A DNA stretch of 64,000 nt from NCBI GenBank assembly GCA_963575745.1, contig CAUYUJ010017862.1, forward strand, positions 100,903-164,902, in the 5' to 3' direction. Numbering within the stretch: the first letter of the stretch is position 1; every line of letters starts with the position of its first letter. Below are positions 21,861 to 32,234 of the stretch, one piece after another. The stretch is from Prorocentrum cordatum (taxonomy: Eukaryota > Sar > Dinophyceae > Prorocentrales > Prorocentraceae). The notes under the pieces are model-generated. The model saw only the letters and a program-made list of their open reading frames with translations. It was not told the DNA's origin and did no database searches. Position numbers and translations under genes: made by a program.

Positions 21861-22554
21861 CTCGCCCTCCGCAGAGCCGCAGCACGGCGGGCTCGTGCCG
21901 TGCCGACCTCGGCGTGGAGTTGTCACCGCTCGCCGAGCCATCTCGACCCAACCCGAAGGCCCCATACCCCCCTCGAAAAAATCGGGTTGGGGGGGTGCAC
22001 GGGTTCCAAGGTGCTTTCCCGGCGTTCCCGAATGTCCCCCCCACTGGGAATTGACAGGCCTAAGGGGTGCACGGGTTCCAAGGTGCTTTCCCGGCGTTCC
22101 CGAATGCCCCCCCCGCTGGGGATTGACACGTCTGATGGCGACCTCGGGGTGGGCTGGGGTGGTTTTGGGGGGCAGTGAGGTTTCTGACACTGGGGGGATC
22201 GTGCCACCTGGAGCGATCGGCCGTTTCTGAAACGTCAGATCGTCCAACATTGATTGATTCTGGGTCGAAGGCGGCGTTAATCGTTGAACGGCGGCGGCGG
22301 GTCGCCGTTGGTCGACACGGCGCGAACCTACCGTAGGGGGCAGCATCATCAGAGCGACGCAGGAAATCGCTTGCGCGCGACCTTGCGCGTAAGCTGCCCG
22401 TGCAAGGTCGCGCGCAAGCGCCCTCGTTTCCAGTGTAGCATGCCGCTCTGGTGGCCCGCGTAAGCTGCAGCTTGAGGCCGCGGAGTCGTCTCGCACAAGA
22501 CCCGAGAATGATCATCGCTGACATCTCCGTGCTGCAGGTGTGGGATCCACTTGT
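21861..22554. other. Non-coding DNA with a 72-bp direct repeat and a perfect 19-bp hairpin
   Basis: ggtgcacgggttccaaggtg and the following 30 bases occur at 21994 and 22066. A perfect inverted repeat, arms 22368-22386 and 22402-22420 (CGCTTGCGCGCGACCTTGC), encloses a 15-bp loop. No gene was recognised. Confidence 0.6.
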
Positions 22555-22721
22555 CGGCGGCGAGCCTGGGGGGAAGCGAGAAAGGGGCGGGCCTTCTAAG
22601 AAGGAGCGGAAGGCCTCGGAAATTCTGAGAGGTGTCCTCACCCTTCCCCGTAGACGCAGAAGACTTCTCAGAAGGCCCAAGGGCTTCTGAGAAGCCCCGC
22701 CTCCCCCCTGGCTCGCCGCCG
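22555..22721. mobile_element. Hairpin element family E, copy 2
   Basis: The terminal inverted repeats cggcggcgagcctgggggga and the inverse of cctcccccctggctcgccgc are about 40 bp. GGCCTTCTaAGAAGG and CTTCTCAGAAGG words lie inside. This copy defines the family better than 3233-3418. Confidence 0.8.
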
Positions 22722-22804
22722 AGTCTATGATCGTCGCTTACGTATCCTGGCTGTGCCACGACCGCGCAAGGCAGGAGGCACAGCGTGCGCACGGGGGCAG
22801 CAGG

Positions 22805-23334
22805 TCGAAGAGGAGGAGGAGGAGGAGGAGGAGGAGGAGGAGGAGGAGGAGGAGGAGGAGGAGGAGCTGCAGCAGGATGGGGGCAGGTGGTATGACGAGG
22901 ACGATTGGGAGGAAGACGGGGAGGAGGAGGAGGTGGTGATGATGATGCTGATGGTGATGATGATGGCGATGATGATGACAATGATGACGATGATGATGGT
23001 GATGATGATGGTGATGATGATGACGACGATGATGATGATGATGATGATGATGACGTCTACCACGATGATGTTGGTGATGCTGATGTTGATGTTGATGCTG
23101 CTGATGATGATGTTGGTAATGCTCATGTTGATGCCGATGACGATAGCGATGCTGGTGATGTTGATGATGACACTGAGGATGATGATGATGCTGGCATTGA
23201 TGATGATGACGATGATGCTGATGTTTACTATGATGATGGTGGTGGTGATGCTGATGATGATACTGATGATGACCGTGGTGATGATGATGATGATGAGGAT
23301 TATGATGATGCTGTTGATGATGATGCTGATGCCA

Positions 23335-23379
<45 letters not shown>

Positions 23380-23568
23380 ATGATGATGATGATTATGATG
23401 GTGATGGTGATGACGCTGGCGATGCTGATGCTGATGCTGATGATGATGATGATGCTGCTGAGGATGATGATGGCGATGTTGATGATTATGCTGATCATGG
23501 TGATGCTGATGGTCATGACGATGATGTTGCTGAGTAATTATGATGATGACGATGATGGTATTGATGCC

Positions 23569-23626
<58 letters not shown>

Positions 23627-23627
23627 C

Positions 23628-23707
<80 letters not shown>

Positions 23708-24060
23708 AGGATGAGGATGAGGAGGAGGAGGAGGAGGAGGAGGAGGAGGAGGAGGAGGATGAGGACGAGGATGAGGATGAGGATGAGGATGCTGATGCTG
23801 ATGCTGATGCTGATGCTGATGCTGATGCTGAGGATGCTGCTGATGATGATGATGGTGATGGTGATGGTGATGGTGGTGATGGTGATGATGGTGATGATGA
23901 TGATGATGATGATGATGGTGGTGGTGATGTTGATGATGGTGATAATGGTGATGATGCTGAATCTCATGGTGATGACGGTGGTGGTGGTGGTGGTGGTAGT
24001 GTAGGTGGTGGTGAGGAGGAGGAGCAGCAGGAGGAGGAGGAGGAGGAGGAGGAGTTGGGA
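22805..24060. repeat. GGA tract followed by a 1.1-kb (GAT)n tract
   Basis: 22805-22868 is GGA. 22933-24010 is GATGAT with GCT, GAC and GTT variants, plus GGTGAG (23672-23710), GGA (23715-23755) and GATGCT (23780-23840) sub-blocks. The single long frames on both strands (poly-Asp, poly-Met, poly-Ile, poly-His) come from the triplet period. I see no evidence of a gene. Confidence 0.95.
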
Positions 24061-24988
24061 CAGGCAGTTAGGAAGGAGCAGGGGAAGGGGGGAGCGATGG
24101 AGAGCTTCCCCATTGCCCCTCCCCTTCGCACCCTCGACATGGTCGAAGCGTCTCCTCGTCCTCGTTCCTCTCCTCATCGTCCTCCTCCTCCTCCTCGTCC
24201 TCCTCCCCCTTCCGCTCCTCCTCACCCTCTTCTTTCACCGATACTTGTTTTTTTCCGTAGCACGCATTCAATCATCCTCTGTATCCTCCTGTCCTTCCGT
24301 GCGCGTCGTCGTCGTCCTCCTCCTCCTGTTCCTCCTCGAGATCTGCGATCCTTTCGGCGGGCATCCCCCCCCCCCGGGGCCGCCCCACCCCCCCCCTTTG
24401 TTCGCCGCGCCTCCTCCCCCAGACGTCTGATGGATTGAACTTGTCAATCCGCAGTCCCAGAGGTCTCGACCCCTTCCCCATCGGTAGTTTCCCAGTCTAG
24501 ATTTATCTTCTATGGCCCAGGGGCCCGAAACCAGCCCCCAGAGGCCGAAATGGAAGACCCCCCCCTCCAGGATGGCGCAACAATTTAATCCGAGGGACAT
24601 TTGGGCTGGCCGCAGCCGCGTGCCCGTGGGAGCGTGGGAGAGAGAAGATGGGGAGAGGGAGGAGAAGGAGGACGAGGACGAGGAGGAGGAGGAGGAAGTG
24701 GAGGAGCAGGAGGAGGAGGAGGAGGAGGAGGAGGAGGAGGAGGAGGAGGAGGAGGAGGATGCAGCCGCGGCCGCGCTGCCGACGCCCCCCTCGCGCGCGG
24801 CCGCGGGGAGGCACCGGCGCGCTCGCCGTGGGGTCCTCGGGCGCCGCCCCGCGCAGGAGGGCCGGGCCGGCGCGCCCCGCGCGGCGTGGGCACGCCTTGG
24901 GCTCCCCCCGGGCGTTGTGTTGCGGGCTTGCCTGCCTGCCTTTCTTGCCTGCCGGTCTGTCTTTCCCTCGGCCTCCATCCCCCTTGAG
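24061..24988. other. Non-coding DNA with CCT and GGA tracts
   Basis: Pyrimidine CCT repeats lie at about 24170-24240 and 24305-24345, and a GGA tract at 24655-24760. A degraded dispersed-repeat fragment (gaggtctcgaccccttcccc) is at 24460. 24760-24980 is GC-rich with no recognised product. Confidence 0.5.
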
Positions 24989-25220
24989 TCAAGCAGTGGC
25001 GAAGCGCCCTGGCTCGCCTATAGGCCTACCAGAGAATGTTATCAGAACCTTTCGTGGTTTGTACGAAATGTTATTAGAACATTTCTGGCCGGGATCGTCT
25101 TGTTTAACACGTGGGTGTTATGCTCTAAATGCATTGCTGTTGTTCTTCGAGCATTTTTGGGTTCTACGAATATTTCGTGGTAGGCCTATAGCAATGCCCG
25201 GACTGTCGGTCCCCGCTCAA
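24989..25220. mobile_element. Dispersed element family D, copy 2
   Basis: Starts tcaagcagtggcgaagcg like 11063. The core inverted repeat is cctataggcctaccagag (25018) with the inverse cgtggtaggcctatagcaat (25171). The interior carries paired acgaaatgttattagaac/gttctacgaatatttcgt words. Non-coding. Confidence 0.75.
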
Positions 25221-25599
25221 CTGAGCCAGGCGGCCACGAACATGGATCAATGGGGACGTGAATAAGCGACGGGTCCCCGTCTCCATGGGAAATCGCGGAG
25301 TTCCGCCGTCGAACGAGGCGGCGCCGGCCGCATTTTGGGGAGGGCACCTCACCCGATCCAAGGATCAGGCGACCGCGCGCCAAATCTATGGATCGTTAAT
25401 CCATGCTTGCGCGCCCCCGACTGAGGTTCTGGCTTTGCATTTTTCCTAACCATCTTGTGGTGTTGGATCCTCGTTCTGAAGAGGCGGCCCCCGCGTTCCG
25501 TCCTTCCCTCCCTCTTTCCTCCTCCCTCTTGCTCCTTCCCCTCCTCCCTTCTCCCTGCTTTTCACCCACCCTGCACAGCGTTTTGATTATCGAAGGCCC
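25221..25599. other. Non-coding DNA
   Basis: No gene or clear repeat was seen, except a cctccctcc-type pyrimidine stretch at 25500-25555. Confidence 0.4.
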
Positions 25600-26095
25600 C
25601 ACTGCCACCGCACGCCCGCCCGCGCGCGTCACCCATACTCATTTCGGCACGCCCCTCACACGTTTCGTAGCCCCATAGGGAGCTCCACCGAATGCCCCAG
25701 TGGCTGCGTTCGCATGCGCCCACCGCGCCTATTTCGGCACACCTTTCACACGCTTCGCGGCCCCATAGGGAGCTCCACCGAAGGCGCCAGTGCCACCGCC
25801 CGCATGCGTCACCCACACTCATGTCGTCACACCCCTCACACGCTTCGTGGCCCCATACGGAGCTCCACCGAAGGCCCCAGTGGCTGCGTTCGCATGCGCC
25901 CACCGCACCCATGTTGGCACACCCTTCACACGTTTCGCGGACCCATAGGGGGCTCCACCGACGGCCCCATTGGCTGCATTCGCATGCGCCCACCGACTTA
26001 TTTCGGCACACCTGTCACGCGTTTTGTGGCCCCTCAAGGAATTTCACCGACGGAACCAGTGGCTGCTCTCGCATGCGTTTACCGTAGAGAGCTCC
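25600..26095. repeat. 90-bp minisatellite, 5 units, open on both strands
   Basis: Unit anchors (TTCGGCAC.CC..TCACACG) fall at 25643, 25733, 25823, 25913 and 26002. Because 90 is divisible by three, a 30-residue peptide repeat is kept in frame. The minus frame 25562-26011 reads GAVGACERSHWGLRWSS then WGxEACEGCA per unit, with fixed Cys and Trp. The plus frame reads HTxHTxRGPIxSSTEG per unit. Neither resembles a family I know. A coding role is possible but unproven. Confidence 0.85.
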
Positions 26096-26330
26096 TCCGA
26101 ATGCGGTGCGTACAACGACGCTGCTCACAATTGCATATGGTTGGGTCATTCGCAAGGGTAATTTCACACCGGGCGTGTTTCGCTCCATGTCGGGCGGGAG
26201 CCTCACAGATCGATCCGGCTCTAAAAATGACGCATTAAGATAGGGGTCCAGGGCTCCTGTCGTGATGTTTTGCGATGTTGCATTTTTTTGCAACGTCGGA
26301 TCTCAGGTCCTGTCCCTCGCTCTCTTTTTG

Positions 26331-26820
26331 TTTGTTATGTTGTTTGTTTTGTTGCTCTCTCTCTCTCACTCTCTCCTTCTCTCTCTGTGCTTGCTCTGCC
26401 TGTCTGTGTGTCTGGCTGTCTGACTGCGGGTCCGTCTTTTCCTTTTGGTATGTCTGTGTCTCTCTCTCTCGCTTCCTCGCTCCTTCTTTAGGTGTCTCCC
26501 TCGCTCTCTCACTCTCTCTCTCTGTCTCTGGCTGGTTGTTCCTCTCCATATATGTTGTTGTTGGTGTTGTTGGTGTTGCTGTTATTGTTGTTGTTGCTGT
26601 TGTTGTCGTTTCTCTCTCTCTCTCTCTCCATTCGTATCATGCTTGCATGTCTTGGAATGCTGTGATTTCTAGCTCTCGTTCTCGTTCTCTCTCCCCCTCT
26701 CTCAGTTTCTCTTTTCTCTGCCTTTTTTGTATGTGTGCACATACATACATGCATGCGTACGTGCGTGCGTGCATGCATGCGCAATGCATACATACATACA
26801 CACACATATAATACAAATCA
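26331..26820. repeat. CT-rich, TTG and CATA simple repeats
   Basis: CTCTCTC tracts lie at 26355-26400, 26460-26530 and 26610-26635. GTTGTTGTTG is at 26555-26610, and ACATACATGCATGCGTGC words at 26735-26820. Frames across them are low-complexity. Confidence 0.9.
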
Positions 26821-26829
26821 ATACCGCCC

Positions 26830-28100
26830 CCCAGGCCCCGGGTCCCACACCTCCCCGCCACATCTCGGGAACGCTTACGGTACCACTCCCCCGGCCTTTC
26901 CTTGGAGCTTCCACCGCGCTCCAGGAGGGCCCAAGACGCTTCCCAGGAGCCCCCATAATGCGAAAGGATGGCCCAAGACGCTCCCAAGCAGCCCAAGGCA
27001 GCCTTCCGACGGCTCTCGAGGCTCCCAGGTGGCCTCCGAGAGACCCTAAGAGAGGTCCGGGAGGCGTCCAGGGACGGCCCGAAGAGGCCAACATCGTCGA
27101 TGTGCATTTGTGTTTCTCCATATGTTTGGCTTCTAGCGTTTTCGAGCTTCCAACGGTCCAAGAGCGCCGAAGAGGCTCCCAAGACCGCCCCAAGACCACC
27201 CAAGAGACCCTCAGGACGGCCCCAAGACGGGACAAGAAGGCTCCAAGATTGCCGAAGAGGCGCCCAGCACAGCCCCAGACCATCCCAGAACAGGCCCAAG
27301 ATGGGCCCAAGAGCGGGAGCAGGAGGTTTTCAGAGACATCTGAGAGGCCTCTGGGACCACCCAGAAGCGCCCAACACACCCCCGACCCCAAAGAGGGTCA
27401 AAAAAGACCCCGACGAGGCTCCAAGAACAGCCCAAGGCTGCGAGAGCCGTCCCAAGAGAGCCCACAGAGGGTAAAAGCGTTGATTTCCAATGGTTTTCTA
27501 ATGTTTTTCGCCTTCTCACGTTTTCCCGATCTTAACCCTCGAAGATCAAGGATTTTGAAAAAAAGGGAATTCCTAGAATTCCTTTTTTTCCCAAGTGGGA
27601 CTCCTACTCGGGAGATCCCACACATCCCCTGACATTTGACCGGTACCGCGCCTCAGGGCGCCCAAGGACAGCCCAAGACGACCCCAAGGAGCCCAGAACG
27701 TAAAAAACGGCCCAACACGCTCCCCCGCAGCCCGAGACACCCTGCCGACGGCTCTCCAGGCCTCCAGGAGGCCTCCAGAACCCCAAGGGGGTCCGGAAAC
27801 CACATCCCTGAAGGGGCCCGGCTAACGAAACCTGCGAGGCACAAACAAGAACACAAGAACACAAGAACAGCGCCGAACAGCGCCGAGGACTTGGAAAACA
27901 ATGGAAATCCTACAATTCCTCTTTTTTCAAGTTTGGCCCCCGGTCTATTCTTGCACAACAGACCACAATTCAGACCCCCCTCACCTCCCAAAGAAGAACC
28001 CAGGACGTCTTTGAGGGTCTTAAATCGTTGAACACCTAAAGGCAATTCATAGTTTCTGCGTTTCCGCACTTCCCCTTCTATACGATTCCGAGGCTCGCGC
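26830..28100. repeat. Degenerate CCAAGACGG-type repeat domain, left part
   Basis: cccaagacgctcccaag, ccgccccaagaccacccaag and many variants follow one another at an irregular 12-18 bp spacing. Two spacers (around 27090-27150 and 27478-27560, with gttgatttccaatggttttc) are AT-richer. The same words appear as the reverse complement (CTCTTGGGCCGTCTTGG) at 29060-34080. Open frames read Pro/Arg-rich on + and Trp/Leu/Gly-rich on - and look like repeat translation. Confidence 0.75.
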
Positions 28101-28829
28101 AGGGCTTCTTGCGACCAAAAAGATATTACATCAGTTAGCCTATCAAACCTAGGTAGAACTTGAGCGCGAGCGAAGCGCGCGATGTATCTAGCATATATAT
28201 ATATACACATACACATACATGTGTGTATACTTCTCTGTATTTCTCAGGACCCCCCTCCCTCTCCGCGTCGTAGAACAACAGGTGTGTACATGTGTGTGAG
28301 TGTGCTGAGTGCATTTGTGCATATGTAAAGTTCTCGTCGTGCAGGTTGCGGATGTCTCAAGCGAGGCGCAAGTTTGAAATGGACCGCCTGTCCTTGCATC
28401 TCTTGCTCAATTTGCAAAATCGGGGCCGCTAGATGAGGAAGTCTGCAGCAAGAGCAGTTTTGTTGAAGACGAGTTGAAGTCCATCCTCGAAGTTGTTGCT
28501 GTTGCAACTTAGGGGGATGAGCACGCTGCGCTGAGGCGAGGCCCGCCTTCTTAAAATTGATTGGCCCACTATCCTCGCAGCTCTTGAGTTCTTGAGCTTC
28601 AGGATCGTAGACTGCAGGGAGGTCTCAAGCGAAACGCCCCGCCCGGTCTACAGACTTGTCTGGTGGTGCGAAAGGAGGGGGGTGATCCAGTTGCCTGCGA
28701 CAGACCCCGCCACCGTGCCTGCGCAACAGCGCAGCGGGAAGGAGGCTGAGTGTAGGATCGGCGCAATTCCGACGAGCAGTCTGCATTGTGGCGGGTCGCG
28801 ATCTTGACCTCGTCTTCGTCCGCGCGGTA
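28101..28829. other. Non-coding DNA
   Basis: A TA stretch (28190-28210) is followed by sequence without a recognised product. ggtctcaagcgaaacgc and gatgtctcaagcgaggcgc (28620 and 28353) recall the 150-bp repeat at 38.4 kb. Confidence 0.4.
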
Positions 28830-29040
28830 GGGAGGAGGAGGAGGAGGAGCAGCAGGAGGAGAAGGAGGAGGAGAAGGAGGACGAGGAGCAGGAGGAGGAG
28901 GGGGAGTAGGAGGAGGAAGAGGAGGATGAGGAAGACGTAGAAGAAGAGGAAGAAGAAACAGGAAAAACGAAACATAAGAAGAAACATATGAGGAGGACGA
29001 AGAGGAGGAGGAGGAGGAGGAAGAGGAGGAGAGGTAGAAC
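28830..29040. repeat. GGA/GAA purine tract
   Basis: About 200 bp of GGA with GAA interruptions and an aaacgaaacataag break. Not coding. Confidence 0.9.
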
Positions 29041-29059
29041 GTGAATGTGAGAGGAAGGC

Positions 29060-29453
29060 TTTTTGGAGCCGTCTTCGGTTTTCCCGGGGACCTCCTGGGA
29101 GCTTCCTGGCAGCCTCTTGGGGGCCTCATTGGGCCTCTTGAGGGCCTCTTGTAGCATCTTGGGCCGTCTCAAGGGACTCTTGGCCCGTCTGACGCCTACG
29201 GAAGCCGCCTTGGGGCTCTCTCTAGGCCGCGTTGGTGCCCGCTTGGAGCGATTCACGGCCGTCTTGGGGCCATGTTCGGAGCCCCTTGGGCGAATTTTGA
29301 TTCCTCTTGGGCCGACTTCGGGCCCCTTTGTGGGCCTCTTGTCTTGTTTTGGAAGGAGGCATCTTGGAACATGTGGAAATCTATTGTTTCGCCCTCGTCG
29401 GGCTCTGGAGGGCCTCTTGGAACCTCTTGTGCCGTCTTGGGGGCTTCCTGATC
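29060..29453. repeat. Background 0.5-kb degenerate repeat upstream of the gene array
   Basis: ggcctcttgggccgacttcg, ggccgtcttggggccatg and similar words align with the non-gene part of the array units (for example gggccgacttggggccattc). This is the pre-existing repeat into which the gene unit sits. Confidence 0.6.
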
Positions 29454-29568
29454 TTGAGGCTGTCTCGGGAGCCTCTTGGGCCAGCTTGGGCCATCGTGGC
29501 GTCGTCCTGGCTGGGCTGAAGGCCGTCCTGGAGGCCGTGAGGTTCCCAAGAAGGCCTCAAAAGAGATT

Positions 29569-29590
29569 CCCGTGGCCATTCTGGCTCAAG
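29569..29590 (+). other. Relict dinoflagellate spliced leader, array unit 1
   Basis: CCGTGGCCATTCTGGCTCAA plus G ends at 29590 and matches the 22-nt dinoflagellate SL with two internal differences (A to G at 29574, T to C at 29581). It sits 82 bp before the ATG. It is followed by a normal-looking UTR and not by an SL RNA gene intron, so it is a relict of an mRNA 5' end and not an SL RNA gene. Confidence 0.9.
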
Positions 29591-29672
29591 CCTTCTTGGT
29601 TCCAGGCGCAGGATACCACCCCGGCGAAGGCATCTGAGCTTCCACAGCTTGCTAGAGATCGCTCAAGCAGCC

Positions 29673-30074
29673 ATGGGCGGCGACGGTGACGCCCTCGACA
29701 ACGACGCGATCATGGTCTGCGACGGGTGCTGCTGCTGCTACGACGGCCTGCTCTTTGGGGACGGGTGCGTGGGGTGCATGGCGAGCGAGACCCTGTGCTG
29801 CCTGGAGGTCGAGTACTGCTGCAAGTCGGGCGCACCCACGCTCTGCTGCGTCTGCTGCGCCATTCGCTGCGTCTCGCCCACCGTGTGCATCAAGTCGCAG
29901 GGCCAGATGTGCTGCCTCGCTGGGGCAGCCGCCATCCCCTGCGACGACGAGGTGCCCTGCCTGGTCGGCACGTGCGGCATCATCTGCTACCCCACGATGG
30001 CCGTGTGCAAGACGCTCGGCGACATCAAGGGTGGGGGCGGCGAGGACGGCCCTCCGGCTGAGCAGGTGGGCTGA
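29673..30074 (+). CDS. Cysteine-rich protein, tandem copy 1
   Basis: 133 residues, of which 24 are Cys (16, 19-22, 32, 35, 42, 43, 49, 50, 58, 59, 61, 62, 66, 72, 80, 81, 90, 96, 101, 105, 112), often as CC pairs or CCCC. An acidic N-terminus (MGGDGDALDND) precedes the Cys region, and a Gly/Asp tail (GGGGEDGPP) follows it. No signal peptide; short hydrophobic stretches (LAGAAAI, IICYPTMAV) could associate with membranes, loosely recalling PLAC8-type Cys-rich proteins, but I cannot assign a family. The frame extends upstream to 29649 only through non-ATG codons; ATG at 29673 lies 82 bp after the SL relict. A trans-splice acceptor may be the gcag at about 29611. No intron is visible. Intact and identical at protein level in all three units. 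Confidence 0.88.
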   Translation: MGGDGDALDNDAIMVCDGCCCCYDGLLFGDGCVGCMASETLCCLEVEYCCKSGAPTLCCVCCAIRCVSPTVCIKSQGQMCCLAGAAAIPCDDEVPCLVGTCGIICYPTMAVCKTLGDIKGGGGEDGPPAEQVG

Positions 30075-30901
30075 GGTTCCCGAGGGCGCCACATCCAGAC
30101 ATTCCATGGTCCATGACGCCGCTCTGCCTGCTGATGCAACCAGCGTGGCCAATGCGGCAACGCAGCCACACGTGCCTCCTCGCTCGAACGCAGAACGGCA
30201 CCAGGCTCTGTAGGACCTTACCTATCTATGTGCTTTTGTCAGTTTCGGGCCGGCGCGTTCGGCAAGTTCCGCCGCCGTGCCCCACTGGCATAGTAAAATT
30301 CCGAGGCGCCTCTTGCAAGGCCCGCCGCCGTACCAACGCAGCACGGAGCGCGGCCACCCCAGAGGACCGCCCGCGCGAGGGAAGAAACACGAAGGCCTCA
30401 ACACAGATCAAGAGGTGCCCAAGAAGCCCTTCAGGTCAGCCCGGGGAGGCCCAGGCAGTTGATTCCCCTGAGGTGCTTGCAGGAGTTGTGGGTCCTGGCG
30501 TGCTTGGGCCTCCGACCGCCCAGGACAGCCCTGGCCCTAGAGGCTTCTCTGGGCCGCGTTGCGGTTCTTTGGGAAAGCTTCAATGCCGTCGTGGGCACTC
30601 CTTGAGAGCCCCATGTTGTCTTCTTGGGCCGACTTGGGGCCATTCTGTGGAGGCTTTTGGGCTGTCTAGGAGCTATCTTGAAGTCCCTCTGGACGCCCCG
30701 GAATTCGATGGTTTGGCTCTCGTCAGGCTCTCCAGGAGAGCCTCTTGGGCCGTCTTGGGGGCCTCTTGCTCTGCCTGATGGTTCCCTTGAGGCTGTCTCG
30801 GGAGCCTCTTGGGCCAGCTTGGGCCATCGTGGCGTCGTCCTGGCTGGGCTGAAGGCCGTCCTGGAGGCCGTGAGGTTCCCAAGAAGGCCTCAGAAGAGAT
30901 T

Positions 30902-30923
30902 CCCGTGGCCATTCTGGCTCAAG
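30902..30923 (+). other. Relict spliced leader, array unit 2
   Basis: Same sequence and same two differences from the SL as unit 1, exactly 1333 bp downstream. Confidence 0.9.
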
Positions 30924-31005
30924 CCTTCTTGGTTCCAGGCGCAGCATACCACCCCGGCGAAGGCATCTGAGCTTCCACAGCTTGCTAGAGATCGCTCAAG
31001 CAGCC

Positions 31006-31407
31006 ATGGGCGGCGACGGTGACGCCCTCGACAACGACGCGATCATGGTCTGCGACGGGTGCTGCTGCTGCTACGACGGCCTGCTCTTTGGGGACGGGTG
31101 CGTGGGGTGCATGGCGAGCGAGACCCTGTGCTGCCTGGAGGTCGAGTACTGCTGCAAGTCGGGCGCACCCACGCTCTGCTGCGTCTGCTGCGCCATTCGC
31201 TGCGTCTCGCCCACCGTGTGCATCAAGTCGCAGGGCCAGATGTGCTGCCTCGCTGGGGCAGCCGCCATCCCCTGCGACGACGAGGTGCCCTGCCTGGTCG
31301 GCACGTGCGGCATCATCTGCTACCCCACGATGGCCGTGTGCAAGACGCTCGGCGACATCAAGGGTGGGGGCGGCGAGGACGGCCCTCCGGCTGAGCAGGT
31401 GGGCTGA
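31006..31407 (+). CDS. Cysteine-rich protein, tandem copy 2
   Basis: Encodes the same 133 residues as copy 1, with all 24 Cys. The coding sequence shows no difference from copy 1 by eye. The 5' UTR has cagcataccacc where copies 1 and 3 have caggataccacc. Same orientation and spacing, as expected for dinoflagellate tandem arrays that may be transcribed together and resolved by SL trans-splicing. Function unknown. Confidence 0.88.
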   Translation: MGGDGDALDNDAIMVCDGCCCCYDGLLFGDGCVGCMASETLCCLEVEYCCKSGAPTLCCVCCAIRCVSPTVCIKSQGQMCCLAGAAAIPCDDEVPCLVGTCGIICYPTMAVCKTLGDIKGGGGEDGPPAEQVG

Positions 31408-32234
31408 GGTTCCCGAGGGCGCCACATCCAGACATTCCATGGTCCATGACGCCGCTCTGCCTGCTGATGCAACCAGCGTGGCCAATGCGGCAACGCAGCC
31501 ACACGTGCCTCCTCGCTCGAACGCAGAACGGCACCAGGCTATGTAGGACCTTACCTATCTATGTGCTTTTGTCAGTTTCGGGCCGGCGCGTTCGGCAAGT
31601 TCCGCCGCCGTGCCCCACTGGCATAGTAAAATTCCGAGGCGCCTCTTGCAAGGCCCGCCGCCGTACCAACGCAGCACGGAGCGCGGCCACCCCAGAGGAC
31701 CGCCCGCGCGAGGGAAGAAACACGAAGGCCTCAACACAGATCAAGAGGTGCCCAAGAAGCCCTTCAGGTCAGCCCGGGGAGGCCCAGGCAGTTGATTCCC
31801 CTGAGGTGCTTGCAGGAGTTGTGGGTCCTGGCGTGCTTGGGCCTCCGACCGCCCAGGACAGCCCTGGCCCTAGAGGCTTCTCTGGGCCGCGGTGCGATTC
31901 TTTGGGAAAGCTTCAATGCCGTCGTGGGCACTCCTTGAGAGCCCCATGTTGTCTTCTTGGGCCGACTTGGGGCCATTCTGTGGAGGCTTTTGGGCTGTCT
32001 AGGAGCTATCTTGAAGTCCCTCTGGACGCCCCGGAATTCGATGGTTTGGCTCTCGTCAGGCTCTCCAGGAGAGCCTCTTGGGCCGTCTTGGGGGCCTCTT
32101 GCTCTGCCTGATGGTTCCCTTGAGGCTGTCTCGGGAGCCTCTTGGGCCAGCTTGGGCCATCGTGGCGTCGTCCTGGCTGGGCTGAAGGCCGTCCTGGAGG
32201 CCGTGAGGTTCCCAAGAAGGCCTCAGAAGAGATT

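Larger units (their letters stand above)
29550..30401 (+). other. Processed-cDNA insertion with flanking GAAGGCCTCAA direct repeats
   Basis: GAAGGCCTCAA occurs at 29550-29560, just before the SL relict, and again at 30391-30401, after the gene and its 3' region. The partial fourth unit at 33548-33720 runs straight through GAAGGCCTCAA into sequence matching the 3' flank (cagttgattccc, gtgctt, ccgcccaggacagc) with no gene. This is the pattern of a filled site with a target-site duplication beside an empty paralogous site. The insert is about 830 bp. In units 2 and 3 the first copy reads GAAGGCCTCAG. Confidence 0.7.

Noticed and set aside
23672-23710. Telomere-like GGGTGA repeats
   Set aside because: Only five units inside a GAT tract, not the TTTAGGG-type telomere repeat expected in dinoflagellates.
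22738-24438. Frames of 500-560 codons rich in Ile, His, Asp or Met
   Set aside because: They follow the GAT triplet period in every frame and stop near the tract edges; no domain was seen.
26637-27391. Trp/Leu/Gly-rich minus frames of 220-229 codons
   Set aside because: The pattern comes from the degenerate CCAAGACGG repeat, and the same style appears wherever that repeat occurs on either strand.
29652-30213. Alternative frames over the Cys-rich gene (166-codon minus frame, 175-codon plus frame)
   Set aside because: They are shadows kept open by GC-rich codon use. The 133-codon frame has the distinctive composition, the position after the SL relict and only a silent difference between copies.
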